A DNA stretch of 15,320 bases from an uncultured Bacteroidales bacterium (GTDB lineage: Bacteria > Bacteroidota > Bacteroidia > Bacteroidales > Paludibacteraceae), in contig CALCGR010000134.1 of NCBI GenBank assembly GCA_937901025.1, positions 1-15,320 of the forward strand. The letters run 5' to 3'. Position numbers and translations under genes: made by a program. A model generated the notes under the pieces. That model was not told the DNA's origin. It was given only the letters and a program-made list of their open reading frames with translations, and made no database searches. Below are positions 15,201 through 15,320 of the stretch, in pieces (the stretch's first letter is position 1; each line of letters opens with the position of its first letter).

Positions 15201-15320
15201 TGAAAGACCTGGCTGCCGCTATTGCCGCGATGAGCCAAGAGGACATTGCCCGTTTTGAAGCCGAGGGACAATTCGCTATTAACCTGTCGCCTGTCGCCTA
15301 TTGCCTATTGCCGGAAGATG
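12272..15320 (+). CDS. ileS: Isoleucyl-tRNA synthetase, C-terminus cut by window edge
   Basis: IleRS charges tRNA-Ile with isoleucine in the cytoplasm and clears mis-activated valine. From ATG 12272 the frame is open to the window end (1016 codons). Parts in order: N-terminal Rossmann half with FFEGPPSANGMPGIHHVLAR and the class I signature at G57-I58-H59-H60; the CP1 editing domain starting with AWTTTPWTLPSN (235-246) and carrying HIAPTFGADD (341-350); the second catalytic half with DVWFDSGAMPY, EGVDQTRGWFFTLH and the KMSKR loop (684-688); then the anticodon-binding helical domain. The signature is GXHH in place of HXGH, as in some type 2 IleRS. Heptamer arrays lie at codons 212-223 and about 1004-1013. 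The remaining C-terminus lies outside the window. Confidence 0.96.
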   Translation, partial: MKKFKEYKNCDLAQTAKDVLAQWEEEDLFKKSLAKKGPNTKDFIFFEGPPSANGMPGIHHVLARTIKDTFCRYKTMQGFMVNRKAGWDTHGLPVELGVEKMLGITKEDIGKKISVDEYNAACRKEVMKYTKEWTNLTKQMGYWVDLEHPYITYDNKYIETLWYLLKELYKKGYLYKGYTIQPYSPAAGTGLSSHELNQPGCYRDVKDTTCTVKFKVESVKCKEIESLKLPVYIIAWTTTPWTLPSNTALCVGPKIDYVAIRRKEDIIILAEARVSAYEKELTELDAEGNPIPLNIIWRGKGTELVGLHYDQLFPWVNPGKGAFVVIPGDYVTTEDGTGIVHIAPTFGADDKKVADAAGVPGLYMLTKNNGPRPMVDFTGKYWAIDDLDEDWVKTNVNTELYGRYAGQWVKNAYDPQFTVDGRYNEDAAAKAENLDIRLCMEMKGDGRMFKIEKHVHTYPHCWRTDKPVLYYPLDSWFIRSTQAREEMIKLNDTIRWQPESTGTGRFGKWLENLNDWNLSRSRYWGTPLPIWRTEDGKEEICIGSIAELFTEIDKAIKAGLMKANPWPKHKVGDYSAANYDPSVIDLHRPYVDDIVLVSPSGQPMHRELDLIDVWFDSGAMPYAQNHYPFENADAPRTADFISEGVDQTRGWFFTLHAIHTMIEDKVAFKNVISNGLVLDKNGNKMSKRLGNAVDPFGALATYGADAVRWYMLTNSSPWDNLKFDPEGVDEIRRKFFGTLYNTYSFFALYANVDNWSAGCTMQGAKLTEIDRWILSKLNSLIKEVTEAYEAYEPTKAGRAISDFVQDDLSNWYVRLNRKRFWGGEMDEDKNAAYTTLYTCLKTVALLMAPNAPFFGDRLYRDLTGDSSVHLASWPSIDEALINKDLENSMALAQHATSMILSLRKRAEKNVRQPLLKAVIPVQDETTLKALEQVADLIKSEVNVKQLDIVPADRSSIRLVKKIKPQFKVLGKKVGGQMKDLAAAIAAMSQEDIARFEAEGQFAINLSPVAYCLLPED
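12905..12939. repeat. Five-unit heptanucleotide tandem array inside ileS (CP1 entry)
   Basis: Units are GTAAAGT, TTAAAGT, TGAAAGT, GTAAAGT and GTAAAGA. They encode VKFKVESVKCKE (residues 212-223), a Lys-rich loop just before the conserved AWTTTPWTLPSN block. Three perfect GTAAAGT units in this phase would give an in-frame TAA; the second and third unit variants avoid it. Confidence 0.85.
15283..15310. repeat. Four-unit heptanucleotide tandem array inside ileS (C-terminal part)
   Basis: Units are CCTGTCG, CCTGTCG, CCTATTG and CCTATTG. They encode LSPVAYCLLP after FEAEGQFAIN, in place of the short polar turn expected at this point of the C-terminal domain. The heptamer has no stop codon in any of the three plus-strand phases, so the frame is preserved to the window end. 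Confidence 0.8.

Overview
The window looks like a piece of a Bacteroidales (phylum Bacteroidota) chromosome. The main evidence is four promoters of the Bacteroidota form (TTTG, 19-20 nt spacer, TAnnTTTG), start regions with A/T-rich leaders instead of clear Shine-Dalgarno sites, an outer-membrane protein of the DUF5686 type with a carboxypeptidase-regulatory-like N-terminus, and an isoleucyl-tRNA synthetase of the type common in this phylum. Gene content is mostly housekeeping. There is no phage, plasmid, CRISPR or defence locus.

Layout. Positions 1-136 hold the first 45 codons of recO on the minus strand. It diverges from rpmH (251-409, plus) across a compact intergenic region with two interleaved promoters. 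rpmH is followed by rbfA, a LolC/LolE-type permease gene and xerD, tightly packed or overlapping (421-2862). xerD ends exactly where a convergent minus-strand cluster ends. Read in its own direction, that cluster runs: OPT-family transporter (10390-8522), class II fructose-bisphosphate aldolase (8483-7482), acetyl-CoA hydrolase/transferase-family CoA-transferase (7479-5995), CPBP membrane protease (5993-5124), DUF5686 outer-membrane protein (5127-2863). A second divergent promoter region (10391-10521) separates it from a plus-strand phosphate-uptake pair, a DUF47/PhoU-like protein and a PiT transporter (10522-12228). ileS (12272 to the window end) follows and is cut by the edge.

How the genes fit together. 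The left block serves translation (L34, RbfA), envelope lipoprotein sorting and chromosome dimer resolution. The minus-strand block pairs a glycolytic enzyme with a CoA-transferase of fermentative acetate/succinate/propionate metabolism, then two envelope proteins. The DUF47-PiT pair is a standard phosphate-uptake module.

Most notable observations. (1) Five short tandem-repeat arrays lie in or at the edge of genes. Three are heptanucleotide arrays of different sequence (end of the PiT gene, and two inside ileS), one has a 16-17 bp period (CPBP gene) and one a 24 bp period (DUF5686 gene). Most periods are not multiples of three, yet the reading frames stay open. The one heptamer that necessarily brings stop codons sits outside coding sequence. 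(2) The IleRS signature motif is GIHH (GXHH) instead of HXGH, a swap linked to very high mupirocin resistance in type 2 IleRS. No clearly new multi-gene system was found.
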